DNA of 64,000 nt. It comes from Lepidonotus clava. Its lineage: Eukaryota; Annelida; Polychaeta; Phyllodocida; Polynoidae. The stretch lies in assembly GCA_936440205.1 (NCBI GenBank), contig OW387135.1:34822792-34886791 (forward strand), given 5' to 3'. The notes under the pieces were generated by a model. The model was not told the origin of the DNA and ran no database searches. It worked only from the letters and a program-made list of their open reading frames with translations. How positions within the stretch are numbered: position 1 is the stretch's first letter; each line of letters starts with the position of its first letter. The position numbers and the translations under genes are program-made. Below are positions 61,762-64,000 of this stretch, one piece after another.

Positions 61762-62630
61762 GTAAGTAGAATCCCTTATCTGCCTGTCACCTGGGACAAC
61801 TGGGACTATGAATCCACTGATTTGATGGTCACTACCAATCGTTATGCTGCAGCAACATGTAGATCTACAATCATAAAACCATTGGATACGAAAATGTAGT
61901 TACAGATTGTGAAACGTTCCTTTTCTCCTGTGGGCTGACAGGGCTGGCGGTCCCTCCCTGCCCCCTACCTACCGCTTTCCGCTGCCGACAGTAGGGCACA
62001 TGATGGACGATTCCCATGATAGTCTCTTGCCAATAAACTTCTCATGTCCCTTTTCAGCTCTCAGACCTTCTCATATCACATGTTGAAGTTATCAAATGGT
62101 CCCTGTCATATCATTTATTTCTTTATTACTTTTTTCCTTCGAATTTAAGAGTCTATAGCTAGGGCCCCGACAGCGAGGTGGTTATCTGACGTCACTAGTG
62201 ACAGCCGCCCCGGGGCCCTCCCCAGACGTGCCACTCCGGGGCAACCTGACCCAAAGTGGGCTGAGGGGACGTCCGGGTTGGGTAATAGTGGGGCACCGGG
62301 GTACGATTAATGCAGGATCAGATTGCGTAAAAACATGTCGGCTTCCGAAATCTCAATCCAGATTCGATTTTCTTTTGCCAAGACACATGACGGCCTTTCT
62401 GCCTTGAACTTTCTTATGCCAATGCTAAAAATAGTATTGCTACTCGTTCAAAAAAAATAATATTGATATATTTTAACAGGCGCTTAATTCTTGTTCAGCT
62501 AATAAGCTGCTCATCATCTTGAACAGTAACATCCCGCTTGCTTGCAAATCCAGGGTTCTATCCATATCCTTTTGCATAACAACCCCAACGCAGCTCTGGT
62601 CCTATTCACTTTGCACCTACTTTGACTTCT
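61762..62630 (+). other. Intronic or downstream stretch after VWC exon 6
   Basis: Starts with GTAAGT. No CC..C-encoding exon that would close VWC3 is seen. 62160-62300 is GC-rich without a convincing frame. Confidence 0.5.
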
Positions 62631-62631
62631 A

Positions 62632-62885
62632 TCAAGCGCGAACTAAGCGGGGCGTGAGGGGCTCCCTCTGGGTTTAGAATTTTAATTTTCAAAAAACTAC
62701 AAAGTGTCACTGTTTTAAGTATGTCCAAGTATTGTTTGTTTTGAAAGTAAAAATGTGAAGTCCAATTTAGCACACATACTCCTATTTGGCCCAAATATTA
62801 CATTAAAAATCCTGAGCCTGGAGGGCGGGGGCAAAATTCTGCTATAGCGCTTCGCCTTTTTCAAATTCCTGGATCCGCCCTTGGA
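62632..62885 (-). repeat. GGCGGATCCAGG-family element, copy F (inverted)
   Basis: Right end TTTCAAATTCCTGGATCCGC is the complement of the left end of copy A. The interior resembles the neighbouring copy at 63.15-63.31 kb (CCCAAAT..., GAGCCTGGAGG). The left boundary is uncertain. Confidence 0.55.
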
Positions 62886-62904
62886 CTACGATCTGCTCAT
62901 TCCG

Positions 62905-63110
62905 TGGGTACGCCGCGCCAGCTGACCTGACAGGGTCAGGCTGGGGTCACCGAGGTCAGGGCTGGTCGTTTCCGGTGTTGACCGCCCGATGTGGGTGAGT
63001 GATAGGGCGCCGGGTCGGGTAACGACGCCCCGCCCGGCGCCACCCCGCCCCCTGGGGGAGGGCGCGGCAACCTAATCAAAGGACCATTGTGGCACCACTT
63101 TGCTGGGGAG
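62905..63110 (+). promoter_or_regulatory. GC-rich block with nuclear-receptor half sites and Sp1-type boxes
   Basis: TGACCT (62923-62928), GGGTCA (62933-62938), GGGTCA (62944-62949) and AGGTCA (62953-62958) are packed in 36 bases. The two GGGTCA sites form a direct repeat with a 5-bp spacer, the classic retinoic-acid-receptor arrangement. CpG-rich CCCCGCCC follows at 63030-63060. Role inferred from motifs. Confidence 0.35.
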
Positions 63111-63149
63111 TGCGGATTGTAGGCATTAATGTCATCATGTTGACGATTT

Positions 63150-63312
63150 ATAATACAGGCGAGGATTCTGTGGGAGCAAACGCCCCTCTAGTGGCCCCTA
63201 TTTTGGCCCAAATGTTATCAACTAATTACTTCTATTGTAATATCCCTTGACCCGGAGGCCGTGGGTGAAAGTTTTATAAGACCAAATTTCTGAAATTTCT
63301 GGATCCTCTCCT
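63150..63312 (-). repeat. GGCGGATCCAGG-family element, copy G (inverted, partial)
   Basis: Contains GGCCCAAATGTTATCAA and CCCGGAGGCCGTGGGTG, and ends TTTCTGAAATTTCTGGATCC, paralleling copy F. Confidence 0.5.
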
Positions 63313-63314
63313 GA

Positions 63315-64000
63315 AATATATTATGTGGATACATGTTTGTAACGTGTATAAGAATAGATACATAGAAAATATGAAATTCGCTGCAGTAGTGTGAAAATAA
63401 TTGCGATTTTGCTTATAAGCCGAACTATCAAAAGCATTCATATTTCCGGCCATATATATATGTAGATCGGTCAATAGGGCTAACACGAAGAACCTGTTAC
63501 TAAAAAAACAGAGCAAACGGAATACCCAATAGGCAGATCTGATGCTATGGATCCACATCGTTTTTGACGCTGGTTTTATTGGTGTAACCCGCTCTGGATC
63601 ATTCCATTTGTACCCAGCAGGTGGTCCTTTTCCCTACACAACCCGCGGCACATTAACTTCACTGACCTTTTATATACTTCTGACCAAACAGTGCCTTGTA
63701 CACGTGTCTCATATACATGTAGCCCGTAGGCTGCCCCACTTCTTAGGGCAATTGACCCTTCCTGTCGCCTCTTTTGTTATTTTGGCGTTAGGTGCTCGAC
63801 ATAGACCTGCCGTGTTGTAAGATGAATTTTATCGTCCCCAGTAAAAATATTGTCTTTGTTCTGGGGCCCTTTCCCTTTGTAGGGCGGGAGATAAGGGCCC
63901 TTATGGGCCGGGAGCCGACAGGTCTCATGTTAGACCTCTAGGATGGGGGCGGGTTTACCAGCCCGCCAGCAGGGGGGAGGGCACCTCTAAATTCGTCTCT
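63315..64000. other. Gene-free right edge
   Basis: AT-rich, then GC-rich from about 63860 to the edge (CCCGCCAGCAGGGGGGAGGG). No exon recognised. Confidence 0.45.

Noticed and set aside
63780-63840. GTGTTGTAAG near 63810 as the missing CC..C exon of VWC3
   Set aside because: The frame lacks the proline and third cysteine of CCP.C and no acceptor in the right phase precedes it.

Overview
The window is animal nuclear DNA. It is AT-rich, gene-poor and intron-rich, and it is full of short interspersed repeats and non-autonomous DNA transposons. Two secreted-signalling genes can be supported, both on the + strand. They suggest a bilaterian invertebrate, probably marine; the repeat style (AGGCCTAT-rich spacers, many MITE-like elements, CR1/jockey-type LINE remnants) fits. 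I cannot settle the phylum from sequence alone: ambulacrarian, mollusc/brachiopod or another invertebrate all remain possible.

Gene 1 (26441-29160) is a two-exon TGF-beta superfamily ligand whose mature domain is closest to Nodal. It has a signal peptide, a prodomain, a furin site and all seven cystine-knot cysteines. Two oddities are a 7-residue longer, Arg/Asp-rich finger-2 turn and loss of the second Trp of the usual GW..W motif.

Gene 2 begins about 20.8 kb downstream (49950 to beyond 61761). It is a split gene for a secreted protein with von Willebrand factor C (VWC) repeats, rebuilt here from six exons that include a 32-nt micro-exon. Two VWC domains are complete with ten cysteines each. 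A third is cut by an intron and must continue beyond the last exon seen. VWC proteins often bind BMP/TGF-beta ligands, so the neighbours may belong to the same signalling field, but that is inference.

Layout: 1-716 is an inverted pair of minisatellites. 717-25770 has no recognisable gene; it holds DNA-element relics, tandem duplications and a 96-bp near-perfect hairpin. 25775-26440 is the GC-richer Nodal upstream region. 26441-29160 is Nodal. 29161-41870 is intergenic, with nested MITEs, a candidate regulatory block at 32.6-32.8 kb, LTR-like fragments and a decayed LINE. 41880-42275 is a GC-rich block with CTCF-like motifs and a possible untranslated exon. 42563-43692 is a GCGCGATA-rich terminal-inverted-repeat element. 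44165-46376 is a large minisatellite complex. 46377-49340 is repeat-scarred spacer. 49340-61761 is the VWC gene with long introns, one carrying a LINE with an open reverse-transcriptase frame. 61762-64000 is intronic or downstream DNA with a GC-rich block containing nuclear-receptor-type half sites.

Most long open frames in the window are chance frames or frames opened by the 12-bp minisatellite, and they are not annotated as genes.
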